A stretch of DNA of 64,000 bases from Nemertoderma westbladi (GCA_032718475.1 JAUCBJ010002727.1:1-64000); one strand, 5' to 3'. Positions 20,505-32,043 are shown, counted from the stretch's first letter. The notes: generated by a model not told the origin, from the letters alone. Numbers and translations: made by a program.

Positions 20505-22694
20505 AACTCTGCCTAGAAGTTTTATTGTTCAATATGTCTAGAAGTTTTATTGGTCAATATGTCTAGAAGTTTTATTTGTCAATATGTGTAGAAGTTTTAT
20601 TGGTCAATATGTCTAGAAGTTTTATTGGTCAATATGTCTAGAAGTTTTATTTGTCAATATGTCTAGAAGTTTTATTGGTCAATATGTCTTAGAGAAGTTT
20701 TATTGGTCAATATGTCTAGAAGTTTTATTGTTCAATATGTCTAGAAGTTTTATTGGTCAATATATCTAGAAGGTTTATTGGTCAATATGTCTAGAAGTTT
20801 TATTGGTCAATATGTCTAGAAGTTTTATTGGTCAATATATCTAGAAGTTTTATTGGTCAATATGTCTTAGAAGTTGTATTGGTCAATATGTCTAGAAGTT
20901 TTATTGGTCAATATGTCTTAGAAGTTGTATTGGTCAATATGTCTAGAAGTTTTATTGGTCAATATGTCTTAGAAGTTGTATTGGTCAATATGTCTAGAAG
21001 TTTTATTGGTCAATATGTCTTAGAAGTTGTATTGGTCAATATGTCTAGAAGTTTTATTGGTCAATATGTCTAGAAGTTTTATTGGTCAATATATCTAGAA
21101 GTTTTATTGGTCAATATGTCTAGAAGTTTTATTGGTCAATATGTCTTAGAAGTTGTATTGGTCAATATGTCTAGAAGTTTTATTGGTCAATATGTCTTAG
21201 AAGTTGTATTGGTCAATATGTCTAGAAGTTTTATTGGTCAATATGTCTAGAAGTTTTATTGGTCAATATATCTAGAAGTTTTATTGGTATATGTCTAGAA
21301 GTTTTATTGGTCAATATGTCTAGAAGTTTTATTGGTCAATATGTCTAGAAGTTTTATTGGTCAATATATCTAGAAGTTTTATTGGTCAATATGTCTAGAA
21401 GTTTTATTGGTCAATATGTCTAGAAGTTTTATTGGTCAATATATCTAGAAGTTTTATTGGTCAATATGTCTAGAAGTTTTATTGGTCAATATGTCTTAGA
21501 AGTTGTATTGGTCAATATGTCTAGAAGTTTTATTGGTCAATATGTCTTAGAAGTTGTATTGGTCAATATGTCTAGAAGTTTTATTGGTCAATATGTCTTA
21601 GAAGTTGTATTGGTCAATATGTCTAGAAGTTTTATTGGTCAATATGTCTAGAAGTTTTATTGGTCAATATATCTAGAAGTTTTATTGGTCAATATGTCTA
21701 GAAGTTTTATTGGTCAATATGTCTTAGAAGTTGTATTGGTCAATATGTCTAGAAGTTTTATTGGTCAATATGTCTTAGAAGTTGTATTGGTCAATATGTC
21801 TAGAAGTTTTATTGGTCAATATGTCTAGAAGTTTTATTGGTCAATATATCTAGAAGTTTTATTGGTCAATATGTCTAGAAGTTTTATTGGTCAATATATC
21901 TAGAAGTTTTATTGGTCAATATGTCTAGAAGTTTTATTGGTCAATATGTCTTAGAAGTTGTATTGGTCAATATGTCTAGAAATTTTATTGGTCAATATGT
22001 CTAGAAGTTTTATTGGTCAATATATCTAGAAGTTTTATTGGTCAATATGTCTAGAAGTTTTATTGGTCAATATGTCTTAGAAGTTGTATTGGTCAATATG
22101 TCTAGAAGTTTTATTGGTCAATATGTCTTAGAAGTTGTATTGGTCAATATGTCTAGAAGTTTTATTGGTCAATATGTCTTAGAAGTTGTATTGGTCAATA
22201 TGTCTAGAAGTTTTATTGGTCAATATGTCTAGAAGTTTTATTGGTCAATATATCTAGAAGTTTTATTGGTCAATATGTCTAGAAGTTTTATTGGTCAATA
22301 TATCTAGAAGTTTTATTGGTCAATATGTCTAGAAGTTTTATTGGTCAATATGTCTTAGAAGTTGTATTGGTCAATATGTCTAGAAGTTTTATTGGTCAAT
22401 ATGTCTAGAAGTTTTATTGGTCAATATATCTAGAAGTTTTATTGGTCAATATGTCTTAGAAGTTTTATTGGTCAATATGTCTTAGAAGTTTTATTGGTCA
22501 ATATGTCTAGAAGTTTTATTGGTCAATATGTCTTAGTTGTATTGGTTAATATGTCTAGAAGTTTTATTGGTCAATATGTCTAGAAGTTTTATTGGTCAAT
22601 ATATCTAGAAGTTTTATTGGTCAATATGTCTAGAAGTTTTATTGGTCAATATATCTAGAAGTTTTATTGGTCAATATATCTAGAAGTTTTATTG
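20505..22694. repeat. Tandem array, 25/26-bp units, over 80 copies
   Basis: The 25-bp unit contains TCTAGAAGTTTTATTGGTCA followed by ATATG. A 26-bp variant with TCTTAGAAGTTG often alternates with it in the middle of the array, and ATATATC variants recur at intervals, giving a higher-order pattern. ORFs of a VNMSRSFIGQYVLEVVL repeat type arise only where 25- and 26-bp units alternate (51 bp, divisible by three), so I treat them as incidental. Confidence 0.95.
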
Positions 22695-23215
22695 GAAGTA
22701 TGTGCAATTTCAACAATTTGATACCCTTAATAACCCACCCTTAAATTAACTCTGCCTAGAAGTTTTATTGGTCAATATATCTAGAAGTTTTATTGGAAGT
22801 ATGTGCAATTTCAACAATTTGATACCCTTAATAACCCACCCTTAAATTAACTCTGCCTAGAAGTTTTATTGGTCAATATATCTAGAAGTTTTATTGGAAG
22901 TATGTGCAATTTCAACAATTTGATACCCTTAATAACCCACCCTTAAATTAACTCTGCCTAGAAGTTTTATTGGTCAATATGTCTAGAAGTTTTATTGGTC
23001 AATATGTCTAGAAGTTTTATTGGAAGTATGTGCAATTTCAACAATTTGATACCCTTAATAACCCACCCTTAAATTAACTCTGCCTAGAAGTTTTATTGGT
23101 CAATATGTCTAGAAGTTTTATTGGTCAATATATCTAGAAGTTTTATTGGAAGTATGTGCAATTTCAACAATTTGATACAGACAAAACCCTTAATAACCCA
23201 CCCTTAAATTAATAA
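22695..23215. repeat. Higher-order repeat at array edge, 101-126-bp unit, 5 copies
   Basis: Copies start with GAAGTATGTGCAATTTC at 22,695, 22,796, 22,897, 23,023 and 23,149. Spacing is 101, 101, 126 and 126, i.e. the longer units contain one extra 25-bp monomer. Each carries CCTTAATAACCCACCCTTAA then returns to the 25-bp monomer. Confidence 0.9.
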
Positions 23216-24100
23216 ACATTCCAGACCATTAAGTTATTTAATTTAACATCATCAGCAGTTGAAGAGTACGCAGTAATTGGAATCGTTGTAATTATGGAAG
23301 CAAAAGCAATATAGTAAAATACTACAGTTCGATTTATTATGTAACACAAAACTCGAAATAGTAATACTTATACTATTTATACTACAAAACAAACAATGGG
23401 CCTACTAATTTGAATATTTATGCTAAATTTTAATTTTCTTCAAAATTATGGACAGTAGACTATTCTTTACGGAACATATTGCTACTTACGATTTGTTAAT
23501 TAATTACAGATTAATTTTTAATCTTGCCGTAAATATATATGATATTTTCGCGGCCTCTATGTTCTTTACGATGGTCGGGTAGCTATCGGGAAACAAGAAT
23601 AACTTTGAGAAAATAGTTTGTATAGAACTGATTTTGGCTTCAGAACTGATTTTGGCTTCAGAACAACCCATTTTAATGATTTAATGACGAACACAAATGT
23701 GCCATGATCTCAATACCACAATAATGCAGTAAGGGCCCTTTTTCTGGACACTGACACATAACCGGATGGACACAAAGACACTACAGAACGAATCAATGCA
23801 AGCACGATGGTGCGAATTGGAGTATATTATGTTCCGTATAGGTTTTCAGATTTTTTTTTATTTGAAACTTTAGTAGGCCAACACTCCGATGTTGTTATGG
23901 CCTCTAATTTGTATACTTTATATATATAAGCCGAAAGCTCACCTGGCTACTATAACAAATTTCCCAACAACAAAAAAAAACGCAAAATATTGTATACAAC
24001 AGAATCCTAGAATAAATAACGTTACCTACTGCAGTAGGGAGTAATGACGTCATACTATTACACGATGTGGGTGCCATACCTAATGTATAACTGCTATAAA
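23216..24100. other. AT-rich intergenic region
   Basis: No gene seen. A 19-bp tandem duplication (ACTGATTTTGGCTTCAGA) lies near 23,630-23,665. The right end forms the 3' flank of MRPS15. Confidence 0.45.
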
Positions 24101-24994
24101 CTAAACGACTTCCGTATCAATGTAAACCAACGGAACACTCCTGTATCCCAAATACTGCTCCCTATCCCTGAGGTACTCCTCCTGCTCCTTATTACCTTTA
24201 TCCTCTACAGCGAGTTTCATGGCGAGTTTCCGAGTCACTTTAACCAAAGTCCTGAAATCGTGAGGAGGAAAGCAAACATGGACTCCGATCAAATCGACCA
24301 ACTTCATGTAGGAGTGGATGTTGGTTCGGCGGATGTTACCGAGTTCCTTCCTGCGTTTATCCACCAGTTCCTGCAGTCTTGCTTTTCCCATCTTATCTTT
24401 ATGATTCCTAGCAACGTGTTCTATTAGGTTGTGAATCTGTACAGTTAGTCTACCGACACGGACCTCAGACGAGGTCTTATCGTCTCGATGGAAACGCAAA
24501 CAGTCCAACATGGCCCGATGTCGGGCCTCCTTAACGTTATCGGGGTTCTTTAGCGTCGACTGGATGTAGCGCAGTAGATCGGGATTCCGACGGATTACCG
24601 ACTCTAGGTGTTGGAATCTCTCCGGAAGTTTCTGCTCTATAGTATCTCTATCTATCGCCTGTATCAACGGACCTGTTTCCGCCGTTAGATCCTCACGTTT
24701 TGGATGGAAACTCTTCTTGTATTCCTCCCAATCCGCCGGTAACCGTTTATACGCGCTAACTGGCAGATATGACGGAACCTTTCGGGATTCCTCCCCCGAT
24801 ATTTTTAAATTGTCCACTTTAAATTTAGCGATTTTCGGCATCTCCGCCCGCTTTGTTTTGTCTGTACCGGTGAGGTCGTCGTCTTTATATTTTGTACTGT
24901 AATAAACCATCGATAGACCAGTAACAGTAAAGCGGCAACGGTTTCTTCGAGTTTGGAGTAATCCACATCGGAAACTCTTCGCAGCGACAAACAT
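24101..24994 (-). CDS. MRPS15: Mitochondrial ribosomal protein uS15m (MRPS15), intronless
   Basis: 297 residues. The uS15 signature lies at about residues 185-235: RVGRLTVQIHNLIEHV, then NHKDKMGKARLQELVDKRRKEL, matching the helix-loop-helix of bacterial S15 (...QI..L..H....KD......L..LV..RR..L). This protein binds small-subunit rRNA early in assembly. The first about 35 residues are rich in Arg, Ser and Thr with almost no acidic residues and end near YYSTKY, a typical mitochondrial import sequence. N- and C-terminal extensions around the S15 core are normal for animal MRPS15, whose usual length is about 250-260. ATG at 24,994 is chosen because it includes the presequence. The whole frame is uninterrupted; vertebrate orthologues have several introns. 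RRN3 lies 2.4 kb away on the same strand, with a repeat between, so I infer no co-regulation. Confidence 0.88.
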   Translation of the reverse strand: MFVAAKSFRCGLLQTRRNRCRFTVTGLSMVYYSTKYKDDDLTGTDKTKRAEMPKIAKFKVDNLKISGEESRKVPSYLPVSAYKRLPADWEEYKKSFHPKREDLTAETGPLIQAIDRDTIEQKLPERFQHLESVIRRNPDLLRYIQSTLKNPDNVKEARHRAMLDCLRFHRDDKTSSEVRVGRLTVQIHNLIEHVARNHKDKMGKARLQELVDKRRKELGNIRRTNIHSYMKLVDLIGVHVCFPPHDFRTLVKVTRKLAMKLAVEDKGNKEQEEYLRDREQYLGYRSVPLVYIDTEVV

Positions 24995-25458
24995 TTCAAA
25001 TTATATTACATTTATTTTGTCTAATATACTGCTCTACATGTTTACAGCACTGCTACACTGCAGTATCGGATCAGATAGTGGCACAGTGGGTCAAATTCAG
25101 TAACGAGAACTTTTCATTTATCATGTAAATGTAAATATTCGGTACATTGTACATGTACATTATAAAACCACATAGGGCAGTAGGGTATATCATTTGCGTA
25201 GAGGTATAGGGTATAGCCTATATACATAACGCCTACCTGTAGGCTGTAGGATGGTGCAAAATAAAATAAAATGTATATGATCATGCAGGCAGTTAGCAAA
25301 GGAGCATGTTAAGGAGGCCCGGTTCAGTAGTGAGTAAAGGAAAGGGATCACATAATTATTTTGGGTAAATTTATTGTTGTACTCTGTGTGGCCTCAGTGG
25401 CGTGCCGAGGGTTTTATGCGCCCAGGGGCGGGGGCAAGTACAACAAATATTCGCCCCA
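24995..25458. other. MRPS15 upstream region and terminal-repeat-like fragment
   Basis: The first part is the presumed promoter side of MRPS15; no clear core element was identified. At about 25,393 the sequence CAGTGGCGTGCCGAGGG, followed by GCGCCC and GGGGCGGGGG, resembles hAT-type transposon ends. It directly precedes a poly-C run, but no partner end was found. Confidence 0.35.
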
Positions 25459-25478
25459 CCCCCCCCCCCCCCCCCCCC
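25459..25478. repeat. Poly-C tract (20 C)
   Basis: Twenty consecutive C followed by TAAAAAAAAA. Length is prone to assembly error. Confidence 0.85.
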
Positions 25479-25633
25479 TAAAAAAAAACTTCATAATGTT
25501 AGTTTAAATAAATAAGCGTGCAAACTATTTTATATTTGTTACATAATTAACGTTTTACTTTTATTTCTAATTAAATAGACTAAAATGAGACGATATTAAC
25601 TTAAATTACAATTTTTAAATCCTCCTCCTACAG

Positions 25634-25733
25634 AGGCTCCTCATTGCCATTCAGATCGGCAATGCCGCTTCGATCTTAGGATCGATTAGGTCCACGGACG
25701 AGGGTCTGTTGGACCTCGTCTCCTAGGCTCCTC
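25634..25733. repeat. Hairpin cluster flanked by 9-bp direct repeats
   Basis: AGGCTCCTC occurs at 25,634-25,642 and 25,725-25,733. Between them lie CATTGCC/GGCAATG (25,642-25,664), TCGATC-TTAG-GATCGA (25,670-25,685), and two overlapping hairpins that cannot form together, AGGTCCA/TGGACCT (25,688-25,716) and GACGAGG/CCTCGTC (25,697-25,720). The direct repeats could be a target duplication around an 82-bp insert. No known RNA family is recognised. Confidence 0.5.
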
Positions 25734-26504
25734 CACTTGCGTTCCCCGCTCCCCCTATCCCATCTCCCCTCCCCCTTATAACTCTTATTCCCCCGCCCCC
25801 TTTGTAATTTGTCTCTATTCTGAGATGCTTTCTATAATTTGTGCTTCATTATTGTAGTATTTCTATTTGTTTGTAATAATTAACTTTTGCAATTAATTAT
25901 ATAATTTTTAAATCGAGGCACTTTATTTACCGAGCGTCAGCGACAGCGAGGTTAGTAATTGGTCGAGAGAATATTGAAAAAAAATTGTTCTATGTTTTTT
26001 TCCTATGTTATTTACCTAATTTTATTCTTAAATTGGAACTTTTTTGTTGCTCAATTCTTTAATAAAATAATCCTTAATAACGATATAGTTGCAATAACTT
26101 TTAGGTGTGTGAATGGATTTGGCTCAAATTACTTACAAACCTTTTCTACTTCGATGCTCTTAAAACACATGTAATAAAATTTATGAAATTCGAGTTTCCT
26201 ACAAAAATATTTTATTTTACTTGTTTCGCCGGGAAAAAAGTAAAATCAATGCAATCCTATGGGTTACTAATTGTCCCAAGGGGAAAAAAATTTTGGGATA
26301 TATTATATTCGAGCGAAAAAGTTACAATTTATGAATAAAATTAACATTAAAATATTTCGTTAAAATTGTAATGAATTTCAAACTAAATGTTATCTTCAGA
26401 AGGAATTTTTTTAGTAGCGAGTTATAAATGTTACAATTAATAAAAGACACTTCCATGTCATTAAAACACCTCGACCACAACTTGCACAACTAGCCATTTA
26501 TAAA
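25734..26504. other. AT-rich intergenic region
   Basis: Two short overlapping ORFs (25,959-26,338) are Phe/Lys/Asn-rich, as expected by chance in AT-rich DNA. No feature recognised. Confidence 0.4.
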
Positions 26505-26918
26505 CGATAATTAATGTTTATGCAATAGGTAGGCCTAATTATAAAACTAACGATAATTAATGTTTATGCAATAGGTAGGCCTAATTATAAAACTAACGAT
26601 AATTAATGTTTATGCAATAGGTAGGCCTAATTATAAAACTAACGATAATTAATGTTTATGCAATAGGTAGGCCTAATTATAAAACTAACGATAATTAATG
26701 TTTATGCAATAGGTAGGCCTAATTATAAAACTAACGATAATTAATGTTTATGCAATAGGTAGGCCTAATTATAAAACTAACGATAATTAATGTTTATGCA
26801 ATAGGTAGGCCTAATTATAAAACTAATGATAATTAATGTTTATGCAATAGGTAGGCCTAATTATAAAACTAATGATAATTAATGTTTATGCAATAGGTAG
26901 GCCTAATTATAAAATGTG
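26505..26918. repeat. Tandem array, 46-bp unit, 9 copies
   Basis: Units start with CGATAATTAATG at 26,505 and step by 46; the last two begin TGATAATT. Each contains the palindrome TAGGCCTA. Copies are nearly identical. Confidence 0.95.
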
Positions 26919-27411
26919 TTAAAACATTTAAATGGTCGAAAAATAATGTTCCGATAACTTAACGTTAATTTATTGTTTCATATCGGTAAGTCGCATCCAA
27001 TTCTTAAATATATCAAAAATTACCCGATATATTAAGGAAACTGCTGATGCCAAAAACTTATACAATTACACAACAACAATTGCATTGCATAATGAAATTG
27101 GGCTTAGTGTATTTATTTTAGGTGTAATGGACTGATTTGTTTTAGTTCAAAAACCACAATAGTTGATGATATAACCAGTCAATTTTTGGGTGCGAGTGTT
27201 TTTTGAGTTCGACGAATTAGATGGGCGAGTTACATTTCTCTGCTTAGCGTTTAGTAAAGAAGTTGTTTGAATAACCTTCCTATATTACATATTGAGCGAT
27301 ATTATTATTATTATAAATAATTATTAAATTAACTCATCATACTGTCATATATTTCACAAATAACTTTCATTAAGTCACCTCATTGCTCACAATGTCAATA
27401 CTCCAATGTAA
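26919..27411. other. 3' flank of RRN3
   Basis: AT-rich, no gene or repeat seen. Confidence 0.4.
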
Positions 27412-29127
27412 TTAAGTATATTTAGGATAATCCGGACTCACGCTACATATCATAGCGGCGAGAGCGTCAACGGAATGGGAATCGGCGCTGGAGTCCGACA
27501 TGAAACAATCTTCGTCGCGAGAGGAATGTGAGCGACGCGGAGTATCCGAAGAGAGATCCCAATCGTGGAGAAATCCGGGGGAATTAAACTGAGCGGGACG
27601 CCGTCGGAATATCGGGTAGATAAACTCGGAACCGGATTCCGGGAGAGTGTAGGAGTCGTATGGGAAGAAGGACAGCATATCGACGACAGAGTTGTAAACA
27701 CTGTCGTTTATCGGAGAGGTATCAGTCAGTCGTTTATTTGATTCGATAATCGCGTGGCAGAAAACGATCTGGTAGATTCGGGTGACATTCGCGAAAGCCT
27801 CGACTAGGCTGGGGTTGAGAACGCGGAGAGGGTTGAGTTTACAGTCTATAAGTCGTGAGATACGGAGACCCTGGCAGAATGTTCGGTTGCTCGGGGATTC
27901 GAGGAGTTCTCTGTGTCGGTAGATTACCACATAGAACACGGCTTGGCAAAGCCCATAGAAGGCGGCGTGGGTCACAGGGTCACAGTTGCTACAGACAACG
28001 GCGTCGAGGTATTTGTGCAGCCAGTTAGTGGCCACGGTAAGGGCGTCCTTAACGAGAGTAGACGGGAGGAACTCGGCTCGAGCTAATAAACCGCCGAGGT
28101 ATCCGCTGCACGTCAATCTGAGGTTCCTACTGTTCGATACGTTCTGGAACTCGCTCAACAGACTGTCTACAAACAGTTCCGCCAAGTTCCTATGGAAACT
28201 AGACAAGTAGAACCAAACAAACTGTATGTGGCTCAGGTTGTGTGCGGTTAGGATTTTAGCTTCGAAAGTAACCCGTAGAGCGTCGTAGAGTTTGCGACAA
28301 TTTATTGGCACAACTTGGCCCTCGCGGTTCAATAACCGCTTCTTTATGTAACAGAAAATAAGGGCTATTAGTTTATCCTGGGTTACCAAGTTCCCGGTAC
28401 GTTTGGACGTGTCACCCGTATTCGGGTTGTAAGGTTCAATATCGATATCCATCTGGAATTGGACAGATTCTAAATTATCCGAAGGGTTGAAAGAAAACTC
28501 ACTTGTGGAAAAAGGAGGCGATTTCTTTATTGGAACTCGATTTTCCATAACTAAACATTTATCGATGATGAGGTCTATAATATCGTTCTCTCGATGGGGT
28601 AAATACGTCATTATTCGAATTAAGTTCGAAGCGTAACAAACTTGAGTAGCAGTGGGGCGATTCATGAAAGGATACATTGTTTTAATTAGGCGATATAAAG
28701 TCTGCTCAGATGCTGGAGATGTTTCCACGATCAAACCGATTGTTTCGTGTATAATATCCAACGATGCTTCCAGACAACTGTTTATGTCTACCGATAAACA
28801 CGAAAAATAACCAACCAACTTTTTAATACACATTTCGCAGCGCCCGGTTTCACTTAATAGTTTTAAAAAGTTTTGAAACGCGGCGACAACGTTCTGTTCG
28901 TACTTCGTCCATTCAACAGATAAAACCGCCGGTATTATCTTGTCATAATTAGGATGGGAAATGTTTTCGGAAAGGGCCAATATAATAGTGTTTAATTGGC
29001 AGCCTGTTAAGCCTTCTTCTCTGAGGATATTAACCAATTTCTTTAAAGCAACGTCTGAACCAGTTTTCATAGTTTCAATCATGCTAAGAATTTCGGCAGC
29101 AGTATTATCGGTATCCGTCGCCATCAT
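27412..29127 (-). CDS. RRN3: RRN3 / TIF-IA, RNA polymerase I-specific initiation factor, intronless
   Basis: 571 residues, slightly shorter than the about 650 of vertebrate RRN3. The family's HEAT-like helical core is clear throughout: a block with LIRIMTYLPHRENDIIDLII near 170; QFVWFYLSSFHRNLAELF near 305; a block with GGLLARAEFLPS near 350; LCQAVFYVVIYRHREL near 400; LNPLRVLNPSLVEAF then VTRIYQIVFCHAII near 440; and a FFPYDSY...FIYPIF block near 490-510 corresponding to the FFPFDP block. The acidic loop in the middle is short, and the Ser-rich tail lies where other RRN3 proteins are phosphorylated. RRN3 bridges Pol I and SL1 at rRNA gene promoters in the nucleolus and is controlled by growth signals. 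ATG at 29,127 is the first of two adjacent Met codons. No introns interrupt the frame, although animal orthologues usually have many. Confidence 0.93.
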   Translation of the reverse strand: MMATDTDNTAAEILSMIETMKTGSDVALKKLVNILREEGLTGCQLNTIILALSENISHPNYDKIIPAVLSVEWTKYEQNVVAAFQNFLKLLSETGRCEMCIKKLVGYFSCLSVDINSCLEASLDIIHETIGLIVETSPASEQTLYRLIKTMYPFMNRPTATQVCYASNLIRIMTYLPHRENDIIDLIIDKCLVMENRVPIKKSPPFSTSEFSFNPSDNLESVQFQMDIDIEPYNPNTGDTSKRTGNLVTQDKLIALIFCYIKKRLLNREGQVVPINCRKLYDALRVTFEAKILTAHNLSHIQFVWFYLSSFHRNLAELFVDSLLSEFQNVSNSRNLRLTCSGYLGGLLARAEFLPSTLVKDALTVATNWLHKYLDAVVCSNCDPVTHAAFYGLCQAVFYVVIYRHRELLESPSNRTFCQGLRISRLIDCKLNPLRVLNPSLVEAFANVTRIYQIVFCHAIIESNKRLTDTSPINDSVYNSVVDMLSFFPYDSYTLPESGSEFIYPIFRRRPAQFNSPGFLHDWDLSSDTPRRSHSSRDEDCFMSDSSADSHSVDALAAMICSVSPDYPKYT

Positions 29128-29667
29128 CTATTGCAGCTTAATATAAGAACATACCGTAAACATAAAGTGGTAACGGAACGCAGTACCGGTAGACTAATGT
29201 TATAGAAAATATAAAAACAAACTATAATGTTCAACATGTAACCCTGGCAACATGGTTTGCGCTTGGCCTAATTCCGTAAATCCTGTATAGGTCTATAATA
29301 TCTATCTGTCAATAAACTGATAAAGGCCAACAACACATGTGGATTAACGTGTTTCAGGGCCTCCACCTGCACTGTACCGGTACTGTATGTAGTTGTACAG
29401 AAGTACTGGTGCAGTGTTCTGTAACCTGCTCCTTTCCCTCAATTGGTAAAGTGGCCGTTTATTGTTTTGGTTATAAAAGCCTGCCTCTGTCAGTCTGTAA
29501 CCTGCTCCTTTCCCTTAATTGGTTTATGAGGCCTCCAGTATTACTGTATTATGTCTGTATGTGGAGGCCCCCAAACACGTTAATCCCAATAGGCCTACAT
29601 GGGCTACATGCATGGTGATGGTGGTATTATGGTTGGTACACGTGCAGTTGATACGTCGAACTCGAAC
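29128..29667. other. RRN3 upstream region and target of element X
   Basis: The motif GTAACCTGCTCCTTTCCCTY occurs at 29,421 and 29,497, 76 bases apart, and a relative is at 2,302. It may be a SINE fragment. The last bases, CGAAC (29,663-29,667), are the target duplication of element X. Confidence 0.45.
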
Positions 29668-30916
29668 TGTACGCGCTTTTGAAGACCTTTAGCAGTTTAA
29701 CCTGCCAAAATTTATATGTCTTTTGATTTATAAATATACTTTAGAAGATGACAAATATTTAATACCAATAAACAAAACATTAGCAGAAGCCAGCCTAGTG
29801 CGCGTCCATTCACCCGCTGGATAATCCCGGGAGGCTGGATTCTGTCGGCTTAGATTATTATTGCAGTGAAGCTTACGGTATTGTATTATTCGATTGATCG
29901 TTAATAATTAATTTCTGACTAATATTATTCACTTTCGGGAAATATTAACAGTTCCTTTTAGGACGTGGCGCTCTATCTAAGTAAACAGAGATATGACTTA
30001 TACTAATCACAACGGTAAGTCGGTAAGGCTTATGATTCACGTATGAGGCGCATTCTTTAGGAAATGCTTAGTTATCAGCCACAATCATGCACACCACCGG
30101 TAACGCACAATACTGCTCACTAATTTGCCGACCGTCAATGAATTTTATCATATATAAAGAGAATAGCAACGGACTCATGTAGGGCTTATCAAATAGCATT
30201 AAATTCAATACACACCACAATAATATAAGTCGCAATCGCTATATATATAACCCGCCTCTCTAACCTGTAGTGTATCAAGAAAATTGGGAAATTTGGGTTC
30301 TTTATAAATGTTCTCCAAATAATATTCAATCCACTGATATAAGATATGACAACAGTAAAACATTAAGACGGTAGGTTAAGATATGATATGCACTGATATG
30401 GACCGATATGTGAGTTGTTATGAACCGATAACAGTCATACGCTCTATAATCTTAAGCCTACTAATGTTTCTTTCTAGAGCCGTTGTTTCTGGCTTAGACA
30501 GCAATAACAACAAAGTATCAGTAAAAAACTGTAAGACTGAACAATCCCAGTATGATCGGCTCAAAGCTCCACATCGACAGAGAGAATCGCTCTGATTGGC
30601 TGAAGCCAAACAAAGAACCATGCGTCCAATGGCTGTTTCCATTTAAGCAACCAGCTGCTAGATGTCGTAATCTGAATCATCACGGCTAAGCTGTGTAAAA
30701 GTATTTGCCGTATTGCGGGTTTTTTGCCTTACCATGTCCGCTAAAACACGTATATAGCAGAATGACTTTTATGTCCGTTAAAACACCTGTAACGGTACCT
30801 TGAGGGCGAGGGGAATATATATACAGTTAGAGAACCTTTTTAGAGTATTCCAGCGCCTGGGGGGAAACTGGATTGCGAAGCAAAGGGGCCAGTTATATCC
30901 CACAGAAGCTTTTACA
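29668..30916 (-). repeat. Element X 3' LTR
   Basis: 1249 bp, TGTACGCGC...GCTTTTACA. The PPT TGGGAGCGG (minus strand, 30,917-30,925) abuts it and is identical to the one in element Y. Small ORFs inside the LTR are duplicated exactly in the other LTR and look incidental. Confidence 0.95.
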
Positions 30917-30942
30917 CCGCTCCCAGAAAATGGGATTTGAGT

Positions 30943-31887
30943 CTATAAAATATACGAAATCACAGTTTCTAATATACGTAAATACTCTAAACAGTTAATC
31001 TTTCTTGCGCGGACGGCGTTTACGCAGTTTTTTAAAGCTAGCCAGAGTCTTTTCTCTTTGGGGCGAGCCACTTTACAAGGAGTGCTATAACTCCTGGGTG
31101 AAGGGTGCAATATGATTGCATCAGAGGGTGTAGGATCATGGTCGGTGTATCCGCCAGTCGAAGTGCCGGGTTGATTGACATCAACGTCGGGGGAGAGGGG
31201 TCTAACGGCCTTGAGAGCGCGTTTTAGGATGGCCGCTCTTACGGGTCCTTTACGAGTGGTCTGAACGAGAGCCGTGGGTGGACCATAGGCAGTTAGAAAC
31301 CTCCGGGGTTTAATGGTCCTTTCCAACTCGCGTTCGCGGGCTCGGTATTCGTAAGGCCGTCGATATACTTCCTGTAACTCGGGGTGTGAGTTAACAAACA
31401 AGTCTCCATAGTCCGGATCCTGACGGATATAATTGATTAAGTTATAGGAATGAAGGTCGCTAGGATTAACACTCCTGAGAAATTTGCGTACTAATTTGGT
31501 TGAAATACATTCTCCGACGCGCTTCAGTAGTTCGTAACTCGATATGCGTGATTTCTGTTCGACAGAAGCGAATAGATAAGGATGGAACGCATAAATTCCT
31601 TCGTAAGCGCGTCCAGGATAATAACGATGGCACGAATCACAATGTAAATCAGCGTTCGCTTCCCAAGCTCTGATGTAACGTAGTGTGATCATTTCATCTA
31701 CGCTTTCCAAATCGTGATTAAAAGGGCAATCGAAACTGGCGTGTCCCTTTAGTTGACAATGGTGACATTGAGTCATAAATTGAGGGCAAACCGCAAAAAC
31801 GTGCAAATTATTAAATCTGCAATACGCGCAATAAATTTCCATCGCCGGTTGTTCGTGGAAATAGGAACAGCGGACGTTTGTGTCCAT
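30943..31887 (-). pseudogene. Element X: C-terminal part of the extra zinc-knuckle ORF
   Basis: 315 codons homologous to roughly residues 295-572 of the extra ORF of element Y (59,637-61,355), about 80% identical by eye. It keeps two Cys/His motifs, including CHHCQLKGHASFDC (CX2CX4HX4C), plus a further CDSCH that is CESRH in Y. The homologous frame upstream is broken by a single-base loss near 32,010, and the N-terminal about 230 residues are deleted. The C-terminus differs from Y because of an extra about 30-base stretch near 31,050. Function is unknown; see the Y entry. Confidence 0.75.
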
Positions 31888-32043
31888 GGGCGTAACATGG
31901 TCTCTCGATGCGCATAACCGACAACGTTGCCGAGAAACATAGTTGTCATGGCGATAATCGTACGCAGTGAGACACTGTGGACCTTGATACCATTCTAGGA
32001 TGTAATCGTTGTCGCTGTTCCGAGCGCGATAGGCTGAATCTCC

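Noticed and set aside
20828-22232. Plus-strand ORFs with repeated SRSFIGQYVLEVVL
   Set aside because: Arise only where 25- and 26-bp satellite units alternate.
30383-30642. Small ORFs in the LTR of X (copies at 40,260-40,519) and of Y (45,573-45,794; 61,518-61,739)
   Set aside because: Their duplication reflects LTR identity; no domain, and the Y one is antisense.
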